DNA of 64,000 bases from Melioribacteraceae bacterium (GTDB taxonomy: Bacteria > Bacteroidota > Ignavibacteria > Ignavibacteriales > Melioribacteraceae). Both the position numbers and the translations under genes were made by a program. Under the pieces are notes generated by a model, which ran no database searches, had not been told where the DNA came from, and saw nothing but the letters and a program-made list of their open reading frames with translations. Shown here in pieces: positions 47,974 to 57,172 of the stretch. The stretch covers positions 1 to 64,000 of the forward strand of contig JAEINS010000015.1 in assembly GCA_016342755.1 (NCBI GenBank), given 5' to 3'. Positions within the stretch are counted from its first letter, which is position 1. Each line of letters starts with the position of its first letter.

Positions 47974-50210
47974 AATTCCATCTTAATTGTTGCAGTTGGT
48001 AATATTGGAAGCATATTTACTCTTTTACCGGTATCTCTTCTAAAGTAGAAAATGTTTTTTCTATCGTAGACATTTATAATATTGAAGTTCAGTTCAAATT
48101 TCATAAACGCTAATTCTAGTTTTTTTGTCAGACTTAGATCAAGTCTATGATAATCCGGTAATCGTCCCAGGTTTTTATCATCAAGTAATGTAAAAGGTCT
48201 TGATGTATCAAAATAATTTCCGCCGAAGAAATAATCATCAATGTAAAATTTATCGTAATACCCGGTAAGTTTAGTAAAAGGCAGACCAGTATTGAAGTTC
48301 CACATTATTGAAGTTTGCCAGCCGTAACCAAGATTAATTTCCAGACCAAGATTTAAAGTGTGTCTCGAATCATATTTAGGATAAAAAAGCCATCCTTCTA
48401 CTTCTTTATATGCCCAGGCATTTGCATAAGAAGCCGTAAAGTTAATTGGATCGTTGTTGTATCTTAAAAGTGCTTCCCAGCCGTATGCTTCGCCGGTTCC
48501 GTCTAAGAAATCGGGATCGCTGGCTCTAAATTTATTTTGGTTAACTGCCGGAAGATTTTGGATGTCTTTATAATAAGCTTCCATTTTTAAGGTTAAATTT
48601 TCGGTTAAATGCGATTCTAAACCAACAATGTAATGAGTCGCACTTGATGGATTAAGATAATCCGGCGTAATTAACCAGGGCTCAAATATTGTAATTATAT
48701 CATCTTCGTTTGAAAGTGTTGATAAATCCTGCTGGAAGAAACCAATGGCTCCTTTAATTGTTAATAACGGTGAAAAATTATATGTAAGATTTAATCGTGG
48801 TTCTAATACCGATCCGGCTTTGGATGATAGAAAAGTCATATTAACTCTGCTTCCTACGTCCATACCAAAATTTTCGAAACGGAGAAATTCATATTTTACA
48901 AAAGCGTTAAATTTAGTGCCGCTGGAACCAACATTAGAAATTATTCCTTTATTGTTTTCCAAAAGTAAATTTGTTTCAACATCTTTAATTTGCAGACCAA
49001 CGCTCAATTCATCTTTACTGTCATATACATAAGAGAAATCAACATCCAGAGTAATATCTGTTAAGTCGTTTGATTTTGGTCTTGTAGAACTTAAATTAGG
49101 AATTACTTCTCCGCTAAAAGTACTTACTGAAAGTCCAAGATTAAAAAAGAGGGGAGTATCTTCGCCAACCTGAAGCCACTTAAATGCAAACAGATTGTTT
49201 TCCCACTTATAATCTTCTTCTAAAGGATCATTCTGTTCAAGATTATCTTTACTTGTAAATCCGTGAACTTCTATTTTTGTACCCGGACTAAATGAAGGGC
49301 TGATATTAAACTTAAAGGAAGCGTCGTAAAAATCTATTGGAACATCGCGGTCATCCATAAATTTTTTCATTATATCGTTAGAATAACTTTTACGGCCGGT
49401 AATCATAAAAGATCCGTTCGGAATTGGTCCTTCAATTAATCCTTTGGCAGTTAAATAACTTCCGCTAAACTTAGCACCAAATTTGTTTTTATTACCGTCT
49501 TTTGTAATTATTTTTAATACAGAAGATAATCTTCCGCCAAATTCGGAAGAGAATCCGCCTTTATAAAATTCTACATTATTAATAGCTTCAGGATCAAAAA
49601 TACTGAACATGCCAAGCGCGTGAAACGGATTATAAACTGTAACACCGTTTAATAAAACCAGGTTCTGATCGCCTGCTCCGCCTCGTACATAATATTTTGC
49701 AGAAACATCTCCGGTTGTCCTAACACCCGGAACATATTGCAGTGAACGGAATATGTCTGTTTCTACTCCTTTAGGAAGAGATTCTAGTTCTTTAATTGAA
49801 ATTCTTTGTAAGCCAATATCAGTTGCGTTTTTTTCCGCGACTCTTTTACCAACTTTTTCTATTGTCTGCAATTCGAAACTGGATGGCTCCAGTTCAACAT
49901 CAACATGTGTAACTTTGTTTGGTCTTATAAAGATATTAATTTCTTTTGGCTGATAACCGACATAGGAAATTTTTACCTTATAATATTTGTTTGCCGGAAT
50001 TGAAGGAATCACGAAATAACCGCGTTCATCAGTTGACGCACCCATATTCAGTTCTGTTACAAGAGCGTTTCCGTAAGCCAGTGATTCACCATTGTTAGCG
50101 TCTGTTACCAATCCTCTTAAAGTTCCTTTTTGCTGGGAGTAAATATTGAGTGATAATAAAAGATTAATAACAAAAACTAAAACAAAAGTGTGTTTAATTG
50201 TTTTTTTCAT
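47970..50210 (-). CDS. TonB-dependent receptor, first gene of the lipoprotein operon
   Basis: A 746-residue outer-membrane receptor: signal peptide (about 1-25), CarboxypepD_reg-like domain (about 28-112, GTLRGLVTDANNGESLAYGNALV read as GTLRGLVTDANNGESLAYG), plug (about 125-230, IRVSIKELES-like region with YYVRGGAGDQNLVLLNGVTVYNP, i.e. VRGGAGDQNLVLLNG) and a shorter barrel ending MLPILPTATIKMEL. It is smaller than SusC proteins and pairs with DUF4249 (4-base overlap). Five genes run head to tail from here to 42561 and probably form one operon. Substrate unknown. Confidence 0.92.
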   Translation of the reverse strand: MKKTIKHTFVLVFVINLLLSLNIYSQQKGTLRGLVTDANNGESLAYGNALVTELNMGASTDERGYFVIPSIPANKYYKVKISYVGYQPKEINIFIRPNKVTHVDVELEPSSFELQTIEKVGKRVAEKNATDIGLQRISIKELESLPKGVETDIFRSLQYVPGVRTTGDVSAKYYVRGGAGDQNLVLLNGVTVYNPFHALGMFSIFDPEAINNVEFYKGGFSSEFGGRLSSVLKIITKDGNKNKFGAKFSGSYLTAKGLIEGPIPNGSFMITGRKSYSNDIMKKFMDDRDVPIDFYDASFKFNISPSFSPGTKIEVHGFTSKDNLEQNDPLEEDYKWENNLFAFKWLQVGEDTPLFFNLGLSVSTFSGEVIPNLSSTRPKSNDLTDITLDVDFSYVYDSKDELSVGLQIKDVETNLLLENNKGIISNVGSSGTKFNAFVKYEFLRFENFGMDVGSRVNMTFLSSKAGSVLEPRLNLTYNFSPLLTIKGAIGFFQQDLSTLSNEDDIITIFEPWLITPDYLNPSSATHYIVGLESHLTENLTLKMEAYYKDIQNLPAVNQNKFRASDPDFLDGTGEAYGWEALLRYNNDPINFTASYANAWAYKEVEGWLFYPKYDSRHTLNLGLEINLGYGWQTSIMWNFNTGLPFTKLTGYYDKFYIDDYFFGGNYFDTSRPFTLLDDKNLGRLPDYHRLDLSLTKKLELAFMKFELNFNIINVYDRKNIFYFRRDTGKRVNMLPILPTATIKMEL

Positions 50211-50254
50211 AGCGCCTGGTATGTAAGAATCTTAAGTAATCTAAAAATATAAAA

Positions 50255-50289
50255 TTTTAATTTATTATTTATTAAAAAATAAATTAAAA
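50255..50289. repeat. AT-only inverted repeat in a divergent promoter region
   Basis: TTTTAATTTATT (50255-50266) and AATAAATTAAAA (50278-50289) are perfect 12-base arms with an 11-base spacer. It lies between the divergent TonB receptor and M1 peptidase genes. Being pure AT it may be chance. Confidence 0.35.
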
Positions 50290-50501
50290 TAGTGTATTTA
50301 AATTGGGACATTTCTATACAGCAATCCTAATTATTATTAGCAAAGTTAAGTAAAAATCTACTTATATCTAATATTTTTTGCTTACTTGTTAAATGCGTTT
50401 TGCAATAGTAAATGTAAACTGATTCCTAAACTTGATATATAGTTAATTATTTTTTTATTAAACTTTGGTCTTTAATTTTTTAATACTTAAATGAGTTTGT
50501 T

Positions 50502-52469
50502 ATGAAATACACAAATATATTATTACTGCTATTTTTTATAATATTTCTTCCTAAGAATTTTTATGCCCAGGAAGAATTTCATCTATGTGCTAAATCAAAA
50601 ATTCAATCGGGTTATAACCAAAATAGTCTGGCTAAAATTAACTATCCCGGTGATCAGACAATTGATGTAACCTACTATAAGTTAAATATTGATATTAACC
50701 CGGAGAGTAAGTTTTTATCTGGAATTGTAACGGTTAAGGGCAGTTTTAATAAATCATTAAACAATGAGTTCTATTTAGATCTGCAAAATGTTTTTTCAGT
50801 AACAAGTGTTAAATCTACTAATAATGATATTTCCTTTTCGCATAACAATAATCAAGTAATTATTACGCTGGAAAAAGTTTATGAAAAAGATGAAGAATTT
50901 TCAGTTGATATATATTACAGCGGTCATCCCGGAAGTTCTGGTTTTGGAAGCTTTGCTTTTAGTGCCCATGCAGATGAACATGCTATATGGAGTTTAAGTG
51001 AACCCTTTGGCGCAAGTGACTGGTTCCCGGTAAAGGATACGCCGGATGATAAAGCTGATTCGGCTGATATATGGATTACAGTGCCGGCAGGATTAACCGC
51101 GGTTTCTAACGGAATATTAGTTGATAAATCTACAGCCGGTTCAAAAACAACTTTTAAATGGAAAACCCAATATCCAATCGCGCAATATTTATTATCAGTA
51201 GCAATAACAAATTATTCAATCTATAAAGATTATTTTAAGTATTCGGAAACAGATTCTATGGAAGTTGTACATTACATTTATCCTGAAAATCTTACCCCGG
51301 AAAGGAAATTACAGCTTAACAGAACAACTAATATGCTCGAAGTATTTACAGAATTGTTTGGCGAATACCCATTTATAAAGGAAAAATACGGACATGCGGA
51401 ATTTGGCTGGGGCGGAGGAATGGAACATCAGACAATTTCATCCATGGGCTCATTTGGAACTGATATTACTTCGCATGAACTTGCACATCAATGGTTTGGC
51501 GATAAAATCACCTGCAAAAACTGGGAAAATATTTGGCTTAATGAAGGATTTGCAACCTATTCTGAAATGCTATACCGTGAAGTTAGTGATGGAAAAAATT
51601 ATTACGACTGGTTAGTTACAAATGAAATGAATAGTGCTAGACACGCGTTAGGCAGTATTTATGTTGAAAACTTAACCGTTTCTGAAATTTTTAACGGTAA
51701 CAGATCTTACGCAAAAGGGGGAATTGTATTACATATGTTAAGAGGTATTGTTGGCGATGATAATTTTTTTACGATAATTAAAAATTACGCAAATGATCCT
51801 GAACTTGAATATAATGTTGCTGTTACTGAGGATTTTAAAGCTCACGCTGAAACTGTATATGGCAAAACTCTCGATTATTTCTTTGATGAATGGATATATG
51901 GCGAGAACTATCCTAAATATTCTTACGATTGGAGAGCCGCAGAATTAGGAAATAATAATTATGAAGTTAATATCGATATTTCACAGAACTCAAATTCAAA
52001 TCCACTCTTTTTTACAATGCCTGTTGAATTAAAAATTGAAAGAAATATTGGTGATACAACAGTTACGGTTTTTAATAATGAGCAGATGCAGTCGTTTACA
52101 TTTAATGTAAAAGGAAAACCATCCAACTTAGTTTTTGACCCGCGGAATTATATTCTTAAAGACATATTATCGGCAACTGATATAAATGATGAAGCTGTAA
52201 TTAGTAATTATAAATTGGCACAAAACTATCCAAATCCGTTTAACCCGACTACAACTATTGAATATAGTCTTCCCATCGTAAAAGCATCAGTAGAATTAAA
52301 AATATTTGATATGTTGGGACGTGAAATTGAAACGCTGGTTAATGGAATTCAGAATCCGGGAAACTATGAAGTAGTTTGGAATGCCAGTAAATTTTCCAGC
52401 GGAATTTATTTTTATAGTTTGAAAACAGATAATTTTCACGCAGTAAAAAAAATGATTTTATTAAGATAG
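50502..52469 (+). CDS. M1 family metallopeptidase exported by T9SS
   Basis: A 655-residue exported aminopeptidase-like enzyme. Signal peptide about 1-22 (FYAQ). The M1 N-terminal saddle domain spans about 45-235. The catalytic domain has HELAH (325-329) and E348 in the HEXXH-x18-E pattern, plus GGMEH in place of the more usual GAMEN exopeptidase motif. The last ~85 residues (LAQNYPNPFNPTTTIEY ... FSSGIYFYSLKTDNFHAVKKM) are a T9SS type A sorting domain, so the enzyme is probably secreted or surface bound. It is monocistronic. With the S9, S46 and M64 enzymes here it points to extracellular protein use. Confidence 0.93.
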   Translation: MKYTNILLLLFFIIFLPKNFYAQEEFHLCAKSKIQSGYNQNSLAKINYPGDQTIDVTYYKLNIDINPESKFLSGIVTVKGSFNKSLNNEFYLDLQNVFSVTSVKSTNNDISFSHNNNQVIITLEKVYEKDEEFSVDIYYSGHPGSSGFGSFAFSAHADEHAIWSLSEPFGASDWFPVKDTPDDKADSADIWITVPAGLTAVSNGILVDKSTAGSKTTFKWKTQYPIAQYLLSVAITNYSIYKDYFKYSETDSMEVVHYIYPENLTPERKLQLNRTTNMLEVFTELFGEYPFIKEKYGHAEFGWGGGMEHQTISSMGSFGTDITSHELAHQWFGDKITCKNWENIWLNEGFATYSEMLYREVSDGKNYYDWLVTNEMNSARHALGSIYVENLTVSEIFNGNRSYAKGGIVLHMLRGIVGDDNFFTIIKNYANDPELEYNVAVTEDFKAHAETVYGKTLDYFFDEWIYGENYPKYSYDWRAAELGNNNYEVNIDISQNSNSNPLFFTMPVELKIERNIGDTTVTVFNNEQMQSFTFNVKGKPSNLVFDPRNYILKDILSATDINDEAVISNYKLAQNYPNPFNPTTTIEYSLPIVKASVELKIFDMLGREIETLVNGIQNPGNYEVVWNASKFSSGIYFYSLKTDNFHAVKKMILLR

Positions 52470-52483
52470 AAATGTGAGAGGTT

Positions 52484-52546
52484 GAAGCCAGACTGAGCTT
52501 GTCGAAGTCTGGAAACGAGTTCTTATTTTCATCTTTCGACAAGTTC
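52484..52546. repeat. Dispersed REP-like hairpin, copy 1
   Basis: CCAGACT (52488-52494) and AGTCTGG (52506-52512) flank GAGCTTGTCGA. A second inverted copy of the loop core, TTCGACAAG, is at 52535-52543. The same layout (xxxACT-GAGCtwGTCGR-AGTxxx) recurs at 58836-58858. Confidence 0.6.
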
Positions 52547-52585
52547 AATATGAATGATAAACATATAGACAATCAATTCGATTCT

Positions 52586-53596
52586 ATGAAAAAAACGCGA
52601 CATTACAACATCCCGATATTTATTCCGGAACTTGCCTGTCCTCACAGATGTATTTTCTGCAGCCAGGATAAAATAACCGGACAGTTAAAATCACCTGAAG
52701 TATCAGAAGTTGATTCCATTATAAAAGAATACTTAAGCACAATTGATTATGAAAACAGTTTTGTGGAAGTCGCTTTTTTTGGCGGAAATTTCACAGGTAT
52801 TCCGGTTAAAGAGCAAGTGAAATATTTGAATGTTGTAAAACCATATATAGAGAAGGGAATTATTAAGGGGATAAGACTTTCAACCCGTCCGGATTATATT
52901 AATAAAGAGATCCTTGAGTTATTAAAAGATTATAATGTTAAAACTATTGAACTTGGTGCGCAGTCATTTGATGAAGAAGTTTTAATAAAATCGGGGCGTG
53001 GACACAAAGTTGAAGATACAATTAATGCCGCCGGAATGATTAAGGAATCCGGATTTGATCTTGGATTACAAATGATGATTGGATTGCCAGGTGATACTTT
53101 AGACAAAGCTATATTTACGGCAAACAAGATTGCAGAGCTTGGAGCTAGTAATACCCGCATTTATCCGGCAGTTGTAATTAAAGCAACCAAACTTGAGGAA
53201 ATGTATTTTAATGAATTATATAATCCATTAAAAATGGATGAAGCGGTTCTTTGGAGTAAAGAGATTTATAAAATATTTGAAAATAATAATGTTACAATTT
53301 TGCGTGTCGGTCTTCATCCATCGGAAGGATTATTAAGCGGAGATGATTTAATTGCCGGTCCGTTTCACATTTCTTTTAGGGAATTAGTTCTTACAGAATT
53401 ATGGAACGATCAATTTGCTGAATTAAAGAATAAATCGGAATATAATTTAAAAATTGAAGTACCGGTTAAAGAAATTAATTATGCGGTTGGTTATCATAAG
53501 AAAAACAAACTCGAACTTGAAAGGTATTATAAATCGGTAAAGATAGTAGGGAATAAAGAACTAGCCGGAAGGGAATTTAATGCTGTTTATAATTGA
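52586..53596 (+). CDS. Radical SAM protein, Elp3-like fold
   Basis: A radical S-adenosylmethionine enzyme of about 336 residues. The N-terminal IPIFIPELACPHRCIFC (CxxxCxxC, quoted as CPHRCIFC) binds the 4Fe-4S cluster. FFGGNFTGIP, STRPDYIN, ELGAQSFDEEVL and QMMIGLPGDT are typical barrel motifs of the Elp3/HemN-like group, and AGPFHISFRELV follows in the C-terminal part. In-frame starts exist at 52499 (TTG, within a repeat) and 52550 (ATG), but family members begin a few residues before IPIFIP, so I prefer ATG 52586. It overlaps the next gene by 17 bases, so the two are probably linked functionally. Reaction unknown. Confidence 0.85.
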   Translation: MKKTRHYNIPIFIPELACPHRCIFCSQDKITGQLKSPEVSEVDSIIKEYLSTIDYENSFVEVAFFGGNFTGIPVKEQVKYLNVVKPYIEKGIIKGIRLSTRPDYINKEILELLKDYNVKTIELGAQSFDEEVLIKSGRGHKVEDTINAAGMIKESGFDLGLQMMIGLPGDTLDKAIFTANKIAELGASNTRIYPAVVIKATKLEEMYFNELYNPLKMDEAVLWSKEIYKIFENNNVTILRVGLHPSEGLLSGDDLIAGPFHISFRELVLTELWNDQFAELKNKSEYNLKIEVPVKEINYAVGYHKKNKLELERYYKSVKIVGNKELAGREFNAVYN

Positions 53597-54263
53597 TAAA
53601 AAACTTCCAGCTGAAGCTAAAGATAATTTGAAAAATTTTGGCGTAGTTATTGAATTGGAAACAGAAGGAATTACAGACTCATATCTTTCGGGTCATCCTG
53701 ATATCTTTTTTTGTAAAACTAAAAACGGATTAGTTGCAGCCCCAAATCTTCCCCAAAAATATTTTGATGTTTTGAACGAACATAAAATTGAATTTACGGT
53801 TGGAGACAAGTCTGTAAAGAAGGGATATCCAGATTGTGCAGTATACAACGCTGTTGCAACGGACGATTTCTTAATTCATAAAACTGAACTTACAGATAAT
53901 GAGATTAAAAATATTTATTCATCTAATAATATTGTAAATGTTCCTCAAGGATTTACACGTTGTAATCTGATTGAAATTAAACCTAATGTATTTATAACCT
54001 CTGATAAAAGCATTTATAACTCACTCAAAAAAATATCTGATATACTATATGTTAATCCGGAGAGTATAATTCTTCCCGATGTAAAATATGGTTTTTTTGG
54101 TGGAACCTGCGGAATGTTTGATGATAAACTTTTTATCTGCGGCAGTTTATCAAAATATGCAGATGGTGCTTTTGTAAAAGAGTTTGTTGAAAAACAGAAT
54201 ATAGAAATTATTCAACTTTACGAAGGACAGTTGTTTGACGGTGGTTCGATATTGATTTTATGA
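53580..54263 (+). CDS. DUF6873-like (GME-fold) protein
   Basis: A 227-residue protein that reads like DUF6873 family members, predicted to have the guanidino-group-modifying-enzyme propeller fold: GHPDIFFCKTKNGLVAAP, YPDCAVYNAVATDDFLIHK, NVPQGFTRCNLIEIKPNVFITSD (as VPQGFTRCNLIEI), YGFFGGTCGMFDDKLFICGSL and EGQLFDGGSILIL at the C-terminus. The catalytic cysteine expected near the C-terminal GGS in active GME enzymes is absent here, although other cysteines exist (TRC, GTC). The 17-base overlap with the radical SAM gene implies coupling. I recognise the family from memory only. Confidence 0.6.
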   Translation: MLFIIDKKLPAEAKDNLKNFGVVIELETEGITDSYLSGHPDIFFCKTKNGLVAAPNLPQKYFDVLNEHKIEFTVGDKSVKKGYPDCAVYNAVATDDFLIHKTELTDNEIKNIYSSNNIVNVPQGFTRCNLIEIKPNVFITSDKSIYNSLKKISDILYVNPESIILPDVKYGFFGGTCGMFDDKLFICGSLSKYADGAFVKEFVEKQNIEIIQLYEGQLFDGGSILIL

Positions 54264-54334
54264 ATTATTATCATATTTGCATTTATAACCCATCATCTTT
54301 ATTATTGAATCTTCTATCTTAAACGAGTGAGTAT

Positions 54335-55870
54335 ATGGAAATCGAATTTGGTATCTGGTCGGTATTACCTCCCTTAGTAGCTATTCTATTATGTTTTCTT
54401 ACCAAACGTGTTTTGATTTCTTTATTCATAGGGGTTTTAACTGGAGGAATAATTATTTCATCAGGTAATCCGTTATTAGGATTAACATACACATTCGATA
54501 AAATTGTTGTTTCTATGAGTGATGAATGGAATACAAGATTACTTATATTCAATTTACTTATGGGCTCGGGAGTTGCTTTTATATGGCGGCTTGGCGGCAG
54601 TACCGCGCTTACAAACTGGGCCCGCCCAAAAATAAAAACAAATTCGCAGGCGGGAATAGGTGCATGGTTATTAGGCATTGTAGTTTTTTTTAATGATATA
54701 GTTAATGCAGCAATTGTCGGTAATGTTTTCCGTGATGTTTACGAAGAGAAAAAAATATCAAAAGAAAAACTTTCTTATATACTCGATTCAACTGCTGCGC
54801 CCGTAGCTACTTTTTTTATATCGGACTGGATAGCTTTTCAGATTGGAATGATACAGTCGGGGATGGATGCTGCCGGTATTGAGGGGAATGCCTTTACATC
54901 GTACCTTCAGGGAATTCCGTTCAACATATACTGTATCTTTGCTGTTCTATTTGTAGGAATTGTTGTTCTGTCTAAAAAAGATTTTGGCCCAATGTTTTTT
55001 GCCGAAAAAAGAGCTAGAACAACTGGTAAAACGATCAGGGAAGACGCTAGCCCTATGATGGATGTTGGGCTTGAGCTTGGTAAAGCAAAGGATGATAAAC
55101 CGATGTTGAAATCATTCTTTTTCCCTTTAATAGCTTTAGTTGGTATTACATTATTCGGATTTTACTGGACAGGCAGAGCCGGTGGAAGTTTTACCGAAAT
55201 TCTTGGCGCATCCGATCCTTCAAAAGCCCTTTTATGGGGAGCGTTTGCCATGACATTCACCGGAGCCTTTATAGCTCTTTTCCATAAGCTAATGAATTTA
55301 AAAGAAGTAATGGAAACCATTATTGACGGTATGAAAATTATGCTGTTGGCTTGTTTAATTTTAGTTTTAGCATGGTCACTTGGCGGTATAACAAAGGACT
55401 TAAAATTAGCTGGTTATTTAATTACTCTTATTGGAGACTCAATTCCGTTTGGACTATTTCCATTGATAATCTTTTTACTCGGGATGGTTATTGCTTTTTC
55501 TACCGGTACAAGCTGGGGAGCTATGACTATACTTACTCCCGTTGCAATTCCAATGGCTTACAGCATGACTGGTGATGTTTACTTATCAGTTGTAATGGGA
55601 GGTATTGTCTTCTCGGGTGCTATATTTGGCGATCACTGTTCTCCTATTTCGGATACAACTGTAATGGCATCAATATTTTCCGGCTCCGATCACATGGATC
55701 ATGTAGCAACCCAAATTCCATACGCGCTTGTTTGTGCAGCAATTGCAAGTATTATGTATTTGTTGTTTGGATTCTTTAATCTTAATCCCTTTATATTAAT
55801 TACTGTGGGAATAATATTTTTAGTTTCTATTCATTATCTTTTAGGCAGCTATTACGAAAAAAAATATTAG
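54335..55870 (+). CDS. NhaC-family Na+/H+ antiporter
   Basis: A 511-residue integral membrane protein with about 11-13 helices. It shows NhaC-family features: WSVLPPLVAILLCFLTKRV near the start, VFFNDIVNAAIVGNVFRDV, STAAPVATFFISDWIAFQIGM (as TAAPVATFFISDW), and the highly conserved STGTSWGAMTILTPVAIPMA and GAIFGDHCSPISDTTVMAS segments. It would exchange sodium or another small ion or organic ion for protons across the inner membrane. GAGTGAG precedes the ATG. The serine hydrolase gene follows 66 bases later, possibly co-transcribed. In this genome it may return sodium or balance the sodium exported by the decarboxylase at 38-42 kb. Confidence 0.9.
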   Translation: MEIEFGIWSVLPPLVAILLCFLTKRVLISLFIGVLTGGIIISSGNPLLGLTYTFDKIVVSMSDEWNTRLLIFNLLMGSGVAFIWRLGGSTALTNWARPKIKTNSQAGIGAWLLGIVVFFNDIVNAAIVGNVFRDVYEEKKISKEKLSYILDSTAAPVATFFISDWIAFQIGMIQSGMDAAGIEGNAFTSYLQGIPFNIYCIFAVLFVGIVVLSKKDFGPMFFAEKRARTTGKTIREDASPMMDVGLELGKAKDDKPMLKSFFFPLIALVGITLFGFYWTGRAGGSFTEILGASDPSKALLWGAFAMTFTGAFIALFHKLMNLKEVMETIIDGMKIMLLACLILVLAWSLGGITKDLKLAGYLITLIGDSIPFGLFPLIIFLLGMVIAFSTGTSWGAMTILTPVAIPMAYSMTGDVYLSVVMGGIVFSGAIFGDHCSPISDTTVMASIFSGSDHMDHVATQIPYALVCAAIASIMYLLFGFFNLNPFILITVGIIFLVSIHYLLGSYYEKKY

Positions 55871-55936
55871 AAAGTTTTTCTTTAACATTTGCACAAAAAT
55901 AAAAAGTTTAGAAAATCAATTTATGGGGATATTTTG

Positions 55937-57172
55937 ATGAAGCGTATTTTTACATTTTGTTTTTCAGTAATCTTAATTGTCAGTTGTCAGTTAAAAAATA
56001 CTGATGATAATTTAGTCTTAAACCTAATGGAATCGGATAAGGCTAATTTTTCTTATGTCTTAGATAATCTGGATAAACATGAAGTTCAGGTTCTATATAC
56101 CGAGGTTAACAGAGACTCAGACAACACTCCGCATTTTGTTTCGCATACATTAAAAGCTAATAATATAAATTATTTTTATCCGGCAAGCAGTGTTAAGTTA
56201 TATGCAGCTATACTTGCGCTTCAAAAGCTAAATGAATTAAATATAAATGAATTAGATGGAAACACATCTCTAAAAATTGATAGTTCACATACAGGACAAA
56301 GTACCGTTTTAACCGATTCAACATCAGAAAATACTTATCCTTCAATTGCGCATTATATTAAGAAACTCTTTTTAGTAAGTGATAATGACGCTTTTAACAG
56401 ACTCTATGAGTTTTGCGGTCAGCAATATTTAAATGAAGAGCTTTGGGAAAGAGGATTTGACCAGACTCAGTTATTTCATAGACTTTCAATAGCATTATCC
56501 CGGGAAGAGAACAGAAATACAAATCAGTTTACTTTTTACGACGGGGCAAAAACAATATATGAACAGAAAGCTAAATTTAATGAGGATGATATTTATCCGA
56601 TGAATAAAGTATCAAAAGGTCTCGGGTATAAAAAAGATGGCGAACTAATTACTGAACCCATGGATTTTACTTATAAAAACCATACTTCTATTGAAAATCT
56701 GCAATTAGCTTTAAGAAATATTATTTTTCCCGGGGCGGCAGATGAAAAATCCAAATTTAATTTAACAGATGCCGATTATAAGTTCCTGCAAAGGACAATG
56801 GCCATGTTCCCGCGCGAAAGTAATTATCCAAAGTATAATCTGGAGGATAATTATGTTAAGTTTTCTTTGTTTGAAAAAGATAGTACAAAGCCTGGCGGTA
56901 ATGTTCGTATAATGAGTAAAATTGGAATGGCATACGGATTTTTAACTGAGAATGCTTACGTATTTGATGTTGAAGCCGGGGTTGAATATTTTTTATCAGC
57001 GGTTATCTATGTAAACGAGAACCAGATATTTAATGATAATATTTACGAGTATGAAAAAACCGGATTCCCGTTTCTGGAAGAGTTGAGCCGGGTTATTTAT
57101 AATCATGAATTAAAAAGAGAAAAGAAATATAAAGCGGATCTGAGTGAATTTGATTTCAATTTTTCTAATTGA
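55937..57172 (+). CDS. Serine hydrolase lipoprotein, class A beta-lactamase-like fold
   Basis: A 411-residue lipoprotein (IVSC lipobox, about residue 18). The active-site order of penicillin-recognising enzymes is present: SSVK in YPASSVKLYAAI (S-x-x-K), SDN in LFLVSDNDAFNRLYEF, and KIG (KTG equivalent) in MSKIGMAYG. It is larger than true class A beta-lactamases by about 120 residues and lacks a clear ExxLN motif, so resistance activity should not be assumed; an esterase or peptidase role is as likely. An upstream in-frame start at 55889 would hide the signal peptide, so ATG 55937 is preferred. It overlaps the convergent helicase stop by 8 bases. Confidence 0.78.
   Translation: MKRIFTFCFSVILIVSCQLKNTDDNLVLNLMESDKANFSYVLDNLDKHEVQVLYTEVNRDSDNTPHFVSHTLKANNINYFYPASSVKLYAAILALQKLNELNINELDGNTSLKIDSSHTGQSTVLTDSTSENTYPSIAHYIKKLFLVSDNDAFNRLYEFCGQQYLNEELWERGFDQTQLFHRLSIALSREENRNTNQFTFYDGAKTIYEQKAKFNEDDIYPMNKVSKGLGYKKDGELITEPMDFTYKNHTSIENLQLALRNIIFPGAADEKSKFNLTDADYKFLQRTMAMFPRESNYPKYNLEDNYVKFSLFEKDSTKPGGNVRIMSKIGMAYGFLTENAYVFDVEAGVEYFLSAVIYVNENQIFNDNIYEYEKTGFPFLEELSRVIYNHELKREKKYKADLSEFDFNFSN

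Noticed and set aside
55937-57172. Beta-lactamase (antibiotic resistance gene)
   Set aside because: SxxK, SDN and KxG-like motifs are present, but the protein is much larger, lacks a clear catalytic glutamate motif and is only distantly similar.
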